DNA of 64,000 bases from G965202665 sp965243835. GTDB lineage: Bacteria > Actinomycetota > Acidimicrobiia > Spongiisociales > Spongiisociaceae. The notes under the pieces were generated by a model, which did not search any database, was not told the origin of the DNA, and saw only the letters and a list, made by a program, of their open reading frames with translations. The stretch is taken from positions 2,480,001 through 2,544,000 of the forward strand of contig OZ251578.1 in assembly GCA_965243835.1 (NCBI GenBank). The letters run 5' to 3'. A program made the position numbers and the translations under genes. This document shows, in pieces, positions 41,631 to 49,434 of the stretch (position 1 is the stretch's first letter; every line of letters begins with the position of its first letter).

Positions 41631-42485
41631 ATGCGCAAACGAGGGCGGCCCGACGAGGCGGGACGGGCGGCCATCCGCGCCCTGCTGGAGCGTCCCAAGT
41701 TCGAACTGATCCCGTTGCGCAACGTGCTGGAGCAGGCCCGGTTCCTGCCCGCGGGGGCCACCGTGTCGGTCACCGCCTCCCCCACCAAAACCTTGGAAGA
41801 CACGATGGAGTTGGCGGAGGGCCTGTCGGAGATGGGTTTGGCGGCCATCCCCCACCTGTCGGCCCGCATGACCAAAGACCGGGCCCACCTGGCCTCCCTC
41901 CTGGAACGGATGGAGCGGGCGGGCCTGCGCCGTATTTTCCTGGTGGGCGGGGACGCCCGGCATCCGGGCGAGTTCTACGACGCCTACTCCCTGTTGCGGG
42001 CCATGAACGAAATCGGGCATCACCTGACCGAAATCGGGGTTACTTCCTACCCGGAGGGGCACCCGCTGATTCCCGACCCCAAGTTGCATCAGGCCCTGCG
42101 GGACAAGCAACCCCACGCCTCCTATATGACCACCCAAATGTGCTTCGACCCGCAGGCGATCGGCGGTTTCATCCGCGGGCGGAGGGCGGACGGGATCGCC
42201 CTGCCGGTGCATCTGGGGTTGCCGGGGGTGGCGGAACGGTTGAAACTGATCAGCATCTCCACCCGCATCGGGGTGGGGCAGTCGGTGCGCTTCCTGTCCA
42301 AACACCGGGGCCTGGTTGGCCGCTTCCTGAAACCGGGCGGCTACACCCCCGCCCCCCTGCTGGAGGGTCTGGCCCCGGTGCTGTGCGACCCGCAGGCGAA
42401 CGTGCGGGGCCTCCACATTTACACGTTCAACCAGTGCGAAACCACCGAACGGTGGCGGACGGAATACTTGGAGTCCTTGCGATAA
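41631..42485 (+). CDS. MetF-like methylenetetrahydrofolate reductase
   Basis: The 284-residue protein has the TIM-barrel flavin reductase features SVTASPTKTLEDTMELAE, PHLSARM, FLVGGDARHPGEFYDAYSLL (20 residues), ASYMTTQMCFDP and LPVHLGLPG. MetF interconverts methylene- and methyl-THF. At the end of a demethylation operon it more likely oxidises methyl-THF formed by the corrinoid methyltransferase, feeding formate or serine synthesis; direction is inference. GGAGGGACG lies before the ATG. Confidence 0.87.
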   Translation: MRKRGRPDEAGRAAIRALLERPKFELIPLRNVLEQARFLPAGATVSVTASPTKTLEDTMELAEGLSEMGLAAIPHLSARMTKDRAHLASLLERMERAGLRRIFLVGGDARHPGEFYDAYSLLRAMNEIGHHLTEIGVTSYPEGHPLIPDPKLHQALRDKQPHASYMTTQMCFDPQAIGGFIRGRRADGIALPVHLGLPGVAERLKLISISTRIGVGQSVRFLSKHRGLVGRFLKPGGYTPAPLLEGLAPVLCDPQANVRGLHIYTFNQCETTERWRTEYLESLR

Positions 42486-42648
42486 TGCCGGGGCGGGGGC
42501 GGGGGTTTGCCAGATTTTTCCAGGTCGTCCGGCACCCCCAATTCGATAGCGTAGCGCCGGTTGGCGACGTGAAAATTTTCCGGGCGGTCCGGGGCGGGGC
42601 CGCCGGTCGGGCGGGTTCCGAGACGGCGGGTTCCGGGGCGGGCGGGCG

Positions 42649-44403
42649 ATGAACGGCGTCGCCGCCCGCTTTGACGACTTGCGGGAGGGGGGCCGGGGCG
42701 GCTGGGAGCTGTTGGAACCGCACCAAACCTGGTGCGCCTGGGAGCCGGAGGAGGTTCCGGCGGCGATAGCGCGGGCGGAGGCCGCGGCCGCGGCGGGCCG
42801 GTGGGCGACCGGGTTCATCTCCTACGAAGCTGCCCCCGCCTTCGACGCCGCCTTGCCGGTGCGCGACCCCGTCCCCGGTTTGCCCCTGACCTGGTGGGCG
42901 GCCTTCCGGTCGGCGCGCCCCGCCCCTCTCCCGGAGGGCGGCCCCTGCCGGATGTCGGCCTGGGAGCCGGAACTGGGCTTCGCCGCTTACCGCTCCCGCA
43001 TCGAGGCCGTCTCGGAACGCATCCTGGCGGGCGACACCTACCAGACCAACTTCACCATGCGGTTGCGGGGGCGGGTGGAGGGCGACCTGCGTTCCTTCTA
43101 CCGCCGCCTGGCCGAGGGGCAACGGGGCGGTCACAATGCGCTGTTGCTCACCGGCCGGTGGGCGGTGGTTTCCGCCTCCCCGGAGATGTTCCTCCGCTGG
43201 GACGGACGGCGGGTGGAAACCCGGCCTATGAAAGGCACCATGCCCCGGGGCCGCTGGGAGGGGGAGGACCGCCATCGGCGGGAGCGTCTGTTGGCCTCCG
43301 GCAAAGACCGGGCGGAGAACGTAATGGTGGTGGACCTGGTGCGCAACGATCTGGGGCGGGCCTCCCGCTTCGGGACGGTGGCGGTGGAGGAACTGTTCGG
43401 CGTGCAACGTTTGGAGACGGTGTGGCAGATGACTTCCACGGTGGCCGCCGAAACCCGTCCGGGCACGGAACTGGGCGAATTGTTGGCGGCCATGTTTCCC
43501 TGCGGGTCGGTGACCGGCGCCCCCAAACCGGCCACGATGGGACTCATCCGCTCCCTGGAAACCTCCCCCCGGGGGGTGTACTGCGGGGCGGTGGGACTGC
43601 TGGCTCCCCCCGATGCGGGGCGCCCCCGGGCCGAGTTTTCGGTGGCCATCCGCACCGCGGTGGTGAACCTGGCCGACCGCTCCGCCGAGTACGGCGCGGG
43701 AGGGGGGATCGTGCACGAGTCCACCGCCGCCGGGGAATACGCCGAGGCGCTGGCCAAAGCCCGGGTGCTGACCGTCCCCCGCCCGCCGATCACCCTGCTG
43801 GAGACCATGCGCCGGGATCCGGGAGGGGGGATTTGGCTGCGGGAGCGGCATCTGAACCGGATGCGTTCCTCCGCCCGTTACTTCGGTTTCCAACTTCCGG
43901 AGACGGAAATCGCCGCCCGGTTGCGCGAGTTGGAGGAGGAGGGGCCGCAGGTTCCGCTCCGGGTGCGGTTGCTGGCCGCGGAAGGAGGGGGGACGTCCCT
44001 GGAATGGTCGCCGGTGGCCGCCGTCCCCGCGGTGGCGGGCTTGGCGGTGGACGACCGCCCCGTGGACCGGTCGGACCGGTTCCGCTATCACAAAACCACC
44101 CGGCGCGGCGCGTACGAGGAGGCGGCCCGCCGCCACCCCCGGGCCGATGACGTGATCCTGGTCAACGAACGGCGGGAAGCGGTGGAAACCACCACCGCCA
44201 ACCTGGCCGTCCGGCTGGACGATGAATGGCTGACCCCTCCCCTGGACGCCGGGTGCCTGCCCGGAACCTACCGGGAAGAGTTAATCGACCAAGGGGCGTT
44301 GCGCGAACACCCCCTGTTGGCGGCGGACCTGGCCGACGCCGACGAGTTGGCGGTAATCAACTCCCTCCACGGCTGGCGCCCCGCCAAACTAACCTACGAC
44401 TGA
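42649..44403 (+). CDS. PabB-PabC fusion: aminodeoxychorismate synthase component I and lyase
   Basis: The 584-residue protein joins two steps of p-aminobenzoate synthesis. Residues 1 to about 375 are chorismate-binding PabB (ILAGDTYQTNFTMRL, RPMKGTMPRG, MVVDLVRNDLGR, PCGSVTGAPKP, YGAGGGIVHEST). The remainder is a fold-IV PLP enzyme (LLETMRR, RYHKTTRR with the likely Schiff-base Lys, TTTANLAVR). A separate PabA glutaminase is expected elsewhere. Its last 38 codon bases recur beyond the AT-rich gene downstream. The 163 bases before it, after metF, hold no gene. Confidence 0.92.
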   Translation: MNGVAARFDDLREGGRGGWELLEPHQTWCAWEPEEVPAAIARAEAAAAAGRWATGFISYEAAPAFDAALPVRDPVPGLPLTWWAAFRSARPAPLPEGGPCRMSAWEPELGFAAYRSRIEAVSERILAGDTYQTNFTMRLRGRVEGDLRSFYRRLAEGQRGGHNALLLTGRWAVVSASPEMFLRWDGRRVETRPMKGTMPRGRWEGEDRHRRERLLASGKDRAENVMVVDLVRNDLGRASRFGTVAVEELFGVQRLETVWQMTSTVAAETRPGTELGELLAAMFPCGSVTGAPKPATMGLIRSLETSPRGVYCGAVGLLAPPDAGRPRAEFSVAIRTAVVNLADRSAEYGAGGGIVHESTAAGEYAEALAKARVLTVPRPPITLLETMRRDPGGGIWLRERHLNRMRSSARYFGFQLPETEIAARLRELEEEGPQVPLRVRLLAAEGGGTSLEWSPVAAVPAVAGLAVDDRPVDRSDRFRYHKTTRRGAYEEAARRHPRADDVILVNERREAVETTTANLAVRLDDEWLTPPLDAGCLPGTYREELIDQGALREHPLLAADLADADELAVINSLHGWRPAKLTYD

Positions 44404-44406
44404 CCC
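44366..44406. repeat. left direct repeat, 3' end of the pabBC gene
   Basis: These 41 bases, covering the last codons and stop of pabBC, recur at 46554-46595 with one extra G. The pair brackets the AT-rich membrane-protein gene, so it may be the trace of an insertion that duplicated or carried its target. Confidence 0.85.
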
Positions 44407-44431
44407 AAAGGCAAGACCGAAAGGGTCGTGT

Positions 44432-46400
44432 CTAGATAAACCAGATCCCCATCCATTTATCATACAACAGAACCACGAAAGATATAGACACGACAATAGC
44501 TAATATTATCGATATTACCTGCACAGCCGTTTGGTTTATGCTATTTTCTCTCTCAGGTTCATCAGTAGGCATCTCTCGATATAATCTCAGATCTACAAGG
44601 TTTATAGTCATAAAACATATTCCAGCAGAAAATAGAAAAGCAAGCATATCAATTAATAACGCATTCCAGTCAGAGGTAACGGCAGGTCGGGTGCCCATTG
44701 TAACCATGATAGTTACCAAGGCAAATATATAGAGTACCAGGTTTTCTGCAAGATATCTACCTCTCTCCTTACTCTTGCAAAGTAGACGAACGTCTAACTC
44801 TAATTCATGAGCAAATTTTTTGAAATCTTTATCATCATTTTTACTTAATTTCGTAAATAAACAACCAAATTGCTGTCTCAAATTATCAATAGCCGAAGGT
44901 TTAGAAGACTGATCTAGCTTCTCCAGTAGCGGCTTTAGTTTGCCTACCGTTACAGTATCATTATTGATTTCCATCATTCGCGTCACTAACACATTCATCC
45001 GTAAAAATTGATCTTCTTCTTTATTAGTCCTTTCAACTAATCGGGATATTCTAAATGATAATATAAGTATAAATATGGTAGCAGACACGACTATTATAGA
45101 ATAATAATCGACCGATCCAACACCCCATTCCCAAGGTGAGTTATCGGCCAGCCAAGGCCATTGAATCCATTCTTCTCTAAAGTAAGTTAGCACACCTACA
45201 CTCCATAAGGATACAATAAGTCCTCTAAAACCTTTCCTACCCGTACGCTCTTCTATAGCTATCAGGATACAAGTGGCAATAATAATTAGAGCCCCTATAA
45301 TGAAGTAATCCCATCGTTCCAATTGAGTTAACCCGAAAGGTATTAGCCAAATTATACTCAAGAAAGGAGTTAAGTAATATATACCATTGACATCTAAGGT
45401 TTTGGTTATAAGGTTACCCTCTCTAAAACTCCATACTCCTATACCACTCGCAAAACCACCTACTATACATATTAACCAAGCTATCTCATTCGTAAACCAA
45501 CTTGTTTGATTAGTCGTAAAGGTTAAACTCCAGGAAACGCCTTGAAAAATTAAGGCAATTTTCCCTATTATAACCAAAATAATAACAAAGATATTTGCTA
45601 TTATAACGCCTGAAAAAACAAACATCAACTCAATTTTATTGCGTTCCTCATCTCCTAGTTTGTTTAGTTTTTTCTCGGATTCCATCTCGTCCGTCATCTT
45701 CTCAGCCCAATCTAAAGACCTTTCCATTCTAATAGCACTTAATACTACATATACTGTAATCAACAAGAGGCCTATAATGTTAAGCGATGAACTAATATTA
45801 TTATGCGATAGATTAATATAGATCACTCCAATCAAAGCAAATACAAATAGAATCCATACTGAATTGCTCAATTTCAGATCGTCTTTTGATTTTTTCTTAG
45901 CATAATAACGAAGTAAAACAAAATTCACAATCCAAGTTTCGCCAAGGATAGATGCTACAGCGATATCTAAATAGGCGGTGGACCAAGCGAAAAATAACCA
46001 GGCAAAACCCCCTATTATAACAAACAATAAAGCATATTTATTCCAAAACCCAGGTGGTTTATACCATTGTCTCCGTAGAAAAGAAAACAAATTTACTTTC
46101 GCGTCTATTATATCTTTTTCTACAGATTTTACAACAGTTTTTAATTTAACAGACATCACAATTGTTATACCAATCAAAATTAGTATCACGGACAGTGCTG
46201 GGTTGCTTCTGCTGTTGCTTAATCCAATCGCGAGAGGTACCAAGGAATAACCCAAAGTAGCAATAACGATAAATAGGGTAGCCTTAGACTTACCTTTAGG
46301 TTCGTCTCCAGCCTTGCCGCCGCCGGATGCATCGTCGGTCGCACCGGCACTCTGCTTGCTACCTAATTGGGGGTCTGGGGGGGGGGGTGGGGTTATTCAT
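44432..46400 (-). pseudogene. AT-rich multi-pass membrane protein, frame off by one at an 11-base C run
   Basis: The main frame (607 codons from about 46255) encodes a protein with some 15 hydrophobic segments, a soluble stretch near residues 395-470 (VERTNKEEDQFLRMN and SKNDDKDFKKFAHELELD) and three more helices. Sequence upstream continues in frame through a low-complexity linker (SKQSAGATDASGGGKAGDEP) to a run of 11 C just after ATG 46400. With 10 C the start would read MNNPTPPPPDPQLGSK and join the gene; with 11 it stops after about 13 codons. The DNA is far more AT-rich than its surroundings and bracketed by direct repeats, indicating transfer. I recognise no family. Confidence 0.7.
46377..46387. 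repeat. run of 11 G near the start of the membrane-protein gene
   Basis: Eleven G on the plus strand (C on the coding strand) lie within codons 5-8 of the predicted gene. Loss of one base would restore the long frame. Confidence 0.85.
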
Positions 46401-46528
46401 GGCGTGTAGATTAACAGGTTAAACGGCAGGGACCGCATCTGTTGGCAGTCCGCTACCTGGGTGCGACTATTCATGTCGTGTACCTGGGTGGGGCGTTTCA
46501 TGGCGTGTAGGTTAGCAGGCTAAACGGC
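46396..46528. repeat. duplicated start-region repeats
   Basis: Positions 46396-46428 and 46497-46528 match with a few changes (TTCATGGCGTGTAG then TTAACAGGTTAAACGGC or close), and a shorter related piece TTCATGTCGTGTA starts at 46470. Each contains a CAT that on the minus strand is an ATG in the same context as the membrane-gene start. The right copy is followed by no long frame. The stretch 46401-46600 contains no other gene. Confidence 0.65.
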
Positions 46529-46553
46529 TACCCTGTCAAATTGGGGCAGGGCA

Positions 46554-46595
46554 TCCACGGCTGGGCGCCCCGCCAAACTAACCTACGACTGACCC
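46554..46595. repeat. right direct repeat, copy of the pabBC 3' end
   Basis: These 42 bases match 44366-44406 with one extra G. This copy is not part of a gene and lies right before the 3' end of the AAA ATPase gene. Confidence 0.85.
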
Positions 46596-46599
46596 TCCC

Positions 46600-47901
46600 T
46601 CACACCTCCAAGGGCAAGGACGGTTGGTCCATCTCCGGCAAATCCGGGCCCCACAGTCCGGCTATCGGTACCGCGTAAACGCCCTCGTCGATCCGGTAGC
46701 GGTGACGGCCGGCGTGAAAAATCACCGCCCCGCCGAATCGCTCCTCCGCTACTTCGTCCCGGAACCACAGCAAATGACGGGCGTCATGTTCGTCGGGCTC
46801 CCGGCCGGCCTTGAACTCAAAAGCGATCAACTTCCGTCCGCGCTCGGCCACCAGGTCGATCTCGCGCTGGCCGCCCCGCGTTCGCAGGTGGTACAGGGCG
46901 ACCGGAGTTTCGGAAACATCCGCTTCCACCCGCAACTGGGCGGCCGCGAACGTATCAAAGAAGCGACCAAGCAAATCGTCGTTGCCGTAGATGTCGTCCA
47001 AGGTCAACCCGGCGGCCGCGGCCGCCAAACCGGGATCTACGAAATAGCGCTTAGCCTGCTCCGTAATCAAGCGCCCCCGGCGGCTGTCCGCCCAGGGAGG
47101 GACTTCATCCACCAGTCCCATTGCGGCCAGCACCTCCAGGTAACTGTTGGCGGTGCGAACCCGCAAGCCGTCAATAGGCCGCATTATGGTCTGGTGCGGA
47201 ACCACCCCGGCGGTGTTGAGGGCGTAGGATTTGAGATACTGCTCAAAGGCGCGCGGCGTTCGTTTGCGTCCGCGCGGAGGGTCGTACGTCGGCAGATCCC
47301 GCCTGACGACCATATCCATATAAACTTTGAGACGACGCCTCCGTTCGCCTTCGTCGGCGATAGCCGCGATCTCCGGCAAACCGCCCGCGAGGGCGATCTG
47401 CAGATATTCCCGCAAGGTGGGGGGGCGGGCGGGAAGGCTGAACCGGGCCTCTTCGTCATCCCACCGGTCGAAAAGCGAAACCGCCGACGCGGAACCAAAA
47501 CGCTCCCGCCCCGTCAATCCCCGCAGTTGAAGGTTGATCGCCCGGCCGGTAAGCGGCCACTGGTCGGCGAACAGGTCGTTGCGGGCGGATCCGGTGATGA
47601 TAAAACGGCCCGCTCCCCGCTCGTTGTCGACTTTGCGCTTCACCGCCCACAGCACTTCCGGCAGTATCTGCCATTCGTCAATGAGCAAGGGGGGCTCGCT
47701 CGTGATCGCCCCCGTCGGATCGGTCTCCACCAGTCTGCGATCGCCCGAATCGTCGAGAAAAAGACGAGAACGGGCATGCGCAGACCCGGTCATGGTTTTG
47801 CCCACCCCCCGCGGGCCGGTGATTATCACCGCCGGATGCCACAAGAGAACCTTCTTGAGCAGGTTATCCAGTATGCGGGGAATATATGCGACTTCGGCCA
47901 T
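46600..47901 (-). CDS. AAA ATPase with DUF4143 domain
   Basis: The 433-residue protein has an N-terminal AAA_14 P-loop domain (VIITGPRGVGKT at residues 26-37, LLIDEWQILPEVL Walker B region, FIITGSAR sensor) and a C-terminal DUF4143 domain ending in a restriction-endonuclease-like core (GGQREIDLVAERGRKLIAFE, 20 residues, then FKAG). Such proteins are widespread, often mobile and of unknown role, sometimes linked with conflict systems. GGAGAGGA is 4-5 nt before the ATG. It is upstream of nothing else on its strand and borders the right direct repeat. Confidence 0.88.
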   Translation of the reverse strand: MAEVAYIPRILDNLLKKVLLWHPAVIITGPRGVGKTMTGSAHARSRLFLDDSGDRRLVETDPTGAITSEPPLLIDEWQILPEVLWAVKRKVDNERGAGRFIITGSARNDLFADQWPLTGRAINLQLRGLTGRERFGSASAVSLFDRWDDEEARFSLPARPPTLREYLQIALAGGLPEIAAIADEGERRRRLKVYMDMVVRRDLPTYDPPRGRKRTPRAFEQYLKSYALNTAGVVPHQTIMRPIDGLRVRTANSYLEVLAAMGLVDEVPPWADSRRGRLITEQAKRYFVDPGLAAAAAGLTLDDIYGNDDLLGRFFDTFAAAQLRVEADVSETPVALYHLRTRGGQREIDLVAERGRKLIAFEFKAGREPDEHDARHLLWFRDEVAEERFGGAVIFHAGRHRYRIDEGVYAVPIAGLWGPDLPEMDQPSLPLEV

Positions 47902-47913
47902 CCTGTCCTCTCC

Positions 47914-47928
47914 TAGGCGTTTCGCCTA
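47914..47928. promoter_or_regulatory. palindrome before the AAA/DUF4143 gene
   Basis: TAGGCG and CGCCTA form a 6-bp stem around TTT, 12 bases before the ATG on the minus strand. It could be an operator or a hairpin in the leader. Confidence 0.4.
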
Positions 47929-48111
47929 TTACAGCACCATACGCACACCCATTATAACACCGTACGCACACCCATTACAGCACCATACGCACACCCATTA
48001 CAGCACCATACGCACACCCATTACAGCACCATACGCACACCCATTACAGCACCATACGCACACCCATTACAGCACCATACGCACACCCATTACGACACCA
48101 AACACGCGCCT
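47928..48111. repeat. 23-bp tandem repeat, eight units
   Basis: The unit ATTACAGCACCATACGCACACCC repeats head to tail with copies 1 and 3-7 identical, copy 2 slightly changed and copy 8 partial and diverged. There are no spacers, so it is not CRISPR. It fills the upstream region of the AAA/DUF4143 gene, between it and the end of the coiled-coil gene. Confidence 0.92.
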
Positions 48112-48130
48112 ATTGCGATAGTTAATACTA

Positions 48131-48814
48131 CTAAAATAAGTTTATCGTTGTTATCATCAACAGGGCGGCGGCGGCAACCGGGGGTAGCGCAACCAGGAGG
48201 GAGCCCAGGCAACCGAGGCGTTTGCGGGGGCGGGGCTCCGGCTCCGGAGGTTCCTCGGCGGCGGGGGGCGGCTGGTGTTCGCGGAGGACTTCGCTGGTGA
48301 TCTCGGTCAGCTCGCGCTGTTCGGCCCGGGCCTCGGATATCTGCCGGCCGAGCCGGTCCAGTTCCTCCCGCTGCTCTTCGTTCAACCAACGCCGCTCCAC
48401 CCTGGCCAACTCTTGTGCGGCCCGCGCCGGATCCAGCCCGGACAGGGCCGCGGAGGCGGCGTCTATGTGCCGCCGGGCCGCCTGTTGGCTGCGTTCCTGC
48501 CGCCGCCGGGCCCCGTCCAGATGAACCTTCGCTCCCCGGCGCAACTCCGGGGCGAGCAGATTCAGCAACCGGTCGGTGTCCGGATCGTCCGCCAAAGCCA
48601 GCAGGCCCTCGTAATGGTCGGCGCGGGCCAGCGACTGGATGCGCCCCGCCAGTTGCCCGGCCCGTTGCCCGGCCTCGGCCCGGGCGCTCTTGATACGCTC
48701 CCGCATTTCCGCCCGCGCCCCGGGATCGCACCGCTCGGCGATCTCCCGCGCGGCGGCGAAGTCCAGCTCCCGCAGGGCCTGCTCAAATTCTTGATCGGCG
48801 GCGTCCGACATCAC
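48131..48814 (-). CDS. coiled-coil protein with C-terminal membrane anchor
   Basis: The 227-residue protein is strongly charged and helical from residue 1 to about 175, rich in Ala, Arg and Glu (for example RRRQERSQQAARRHIDAA), then proline-rich (PPPAAEEPPEPEPRP), then one hydrophobic segment of about 22 residues at the very end (GSLLVALPPVAAAALLMITT). This gives a cytoplasmic coil tethered by a tail anchor. Function is not recognised. It is divergent from the RDD gene cluster with about 70 bp between. Confidence 0.7.
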   Translation of the reverse strand: MMSDAADQEFEQALRELDFAAAREIAERCDPGARAEMRERIKSARAEAGQRAGQLAGRIQSLARADHYEGLLALADDPDTDRLLNLLAPELRRGAKVHLDGARRRQERSQQAARRHIDAASAALSGLDPARAAQELARVERRWLNEEQREELDRLGRQISEARAEQRELTEITSEVLREHQPPPAAEEPPEPEPRPRKRLGCLGSLLVALPPVAAAALLMITTINLF

Positions 48815-48874
48815 CCCGACAGGCTACCCTCTCTAGAAACTTATCCCACCCGGAGTCCCCGGAATATGACCAGG

Positions 48875-48880
48875 TAGACT
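48875..48880 (+). promoter_or_regulatory. -10 box of a leaderless promoter for the RDD cluster
   Basis: TAGACT ends 5 nt before the ATG at 48886, with no ribosome site between them. Confidence 0.45.
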
Positions 48881-48885
48881 AGGCT

Positions 48886-49434
48886 ATGAAGAGAAACCGC
48901 CGCCGACGGCGTCGACCCCGAACTGTGGAGGATTACCCAATGGAACCACCAGCCCCGACCGCCATGACCGGATGGATCACCCTGGGCAACGGCGAACAGA
49001 TGGAGTTGGCCGGCATGGGACGCAGGCTGTGGGCCCGGATCATTGATTGGATGCTGATGGCCGTTGTCGGCCTGATCGTATTGATCGTCGTATTCAGCGG
49101 TCTCAACGACAACGAATGGGGGCTTCTGGTTGCGTTGCTCGTCATCACCCTGGTGTTTTTAGCCGTGTTGCTCCTCTACGAAGTTTCGATGATCGCCGCC
49201 CTCGGGCAGACATTGGGCAAAAAATGGGCGGGGGTGAAAGTGATACGGGCGGACAACGGGGCCGTACCCGGATGGGGCAAATCCTTTGTCCGGTGGCTTA
49301 TCCCGTCCGTGGTCAGCGTGATTCCGATCATCGGCAACGCCGCCACCCTGGTGGTTTACCTGTCCCCGGTGTTTTACCCAACCCGTCAAGGATGGCATGA
49401 CATGGCCGCCACCACCGCGGTGGTGAAAGCTTGA
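48886..49434 (+). CDS. RDD-family membrane protein 1
   Basis: The 182-residue protein has a basic N-terminal stretch and one RDD domain. MGRRLWARIIDWMLM carries the conserved Arg and Asp of the first helix, followed by helices near residues 60-80 and 84-105, and QTLGKKWAGVKVIRADNG and QGWHDMAATTAVVK at the end. RDD proteins have been linked to transport of small solutes or ions, but the substrate here is unknown. An ATG at 48940 (MEPPAP) is an alternative start. It overlaps the next RDD gene by 4 bp. Confidence 0.85.
   Translation: MKRNRRRRRRPRTVEDYPMEPPAPTAMTGWITLGNGEQMELAGMGRRLWARIIDWMLMAVVGLIVLIVVFSGLNDNEWGLLVALLVITLVFLAVLLLYEVSMIAALGQTLGKKWAGVKVIRADNGAVPGWGKSFVRWLIPSVVSVIPIIGNAATLVVYLSPVFYPTRQGWHDMAATTAVVKA

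Noticed and set aside
47928..48111. Possible CRISPR array
   Set aside because: Units are 23 bp and directly adjacent with no spacers, and no cas gene is nearby; it is a plain tandem repeat.
47534..48121. Plus-strand frame encoding repeated YST-IRTPI-type peptides over the 23-bp repeat
   Set aside because: It is mostly antisense to the AAA gene and only reads through the repeat because 23-bp units shift frames without stops; no ribosome site or homologous feature supports it.
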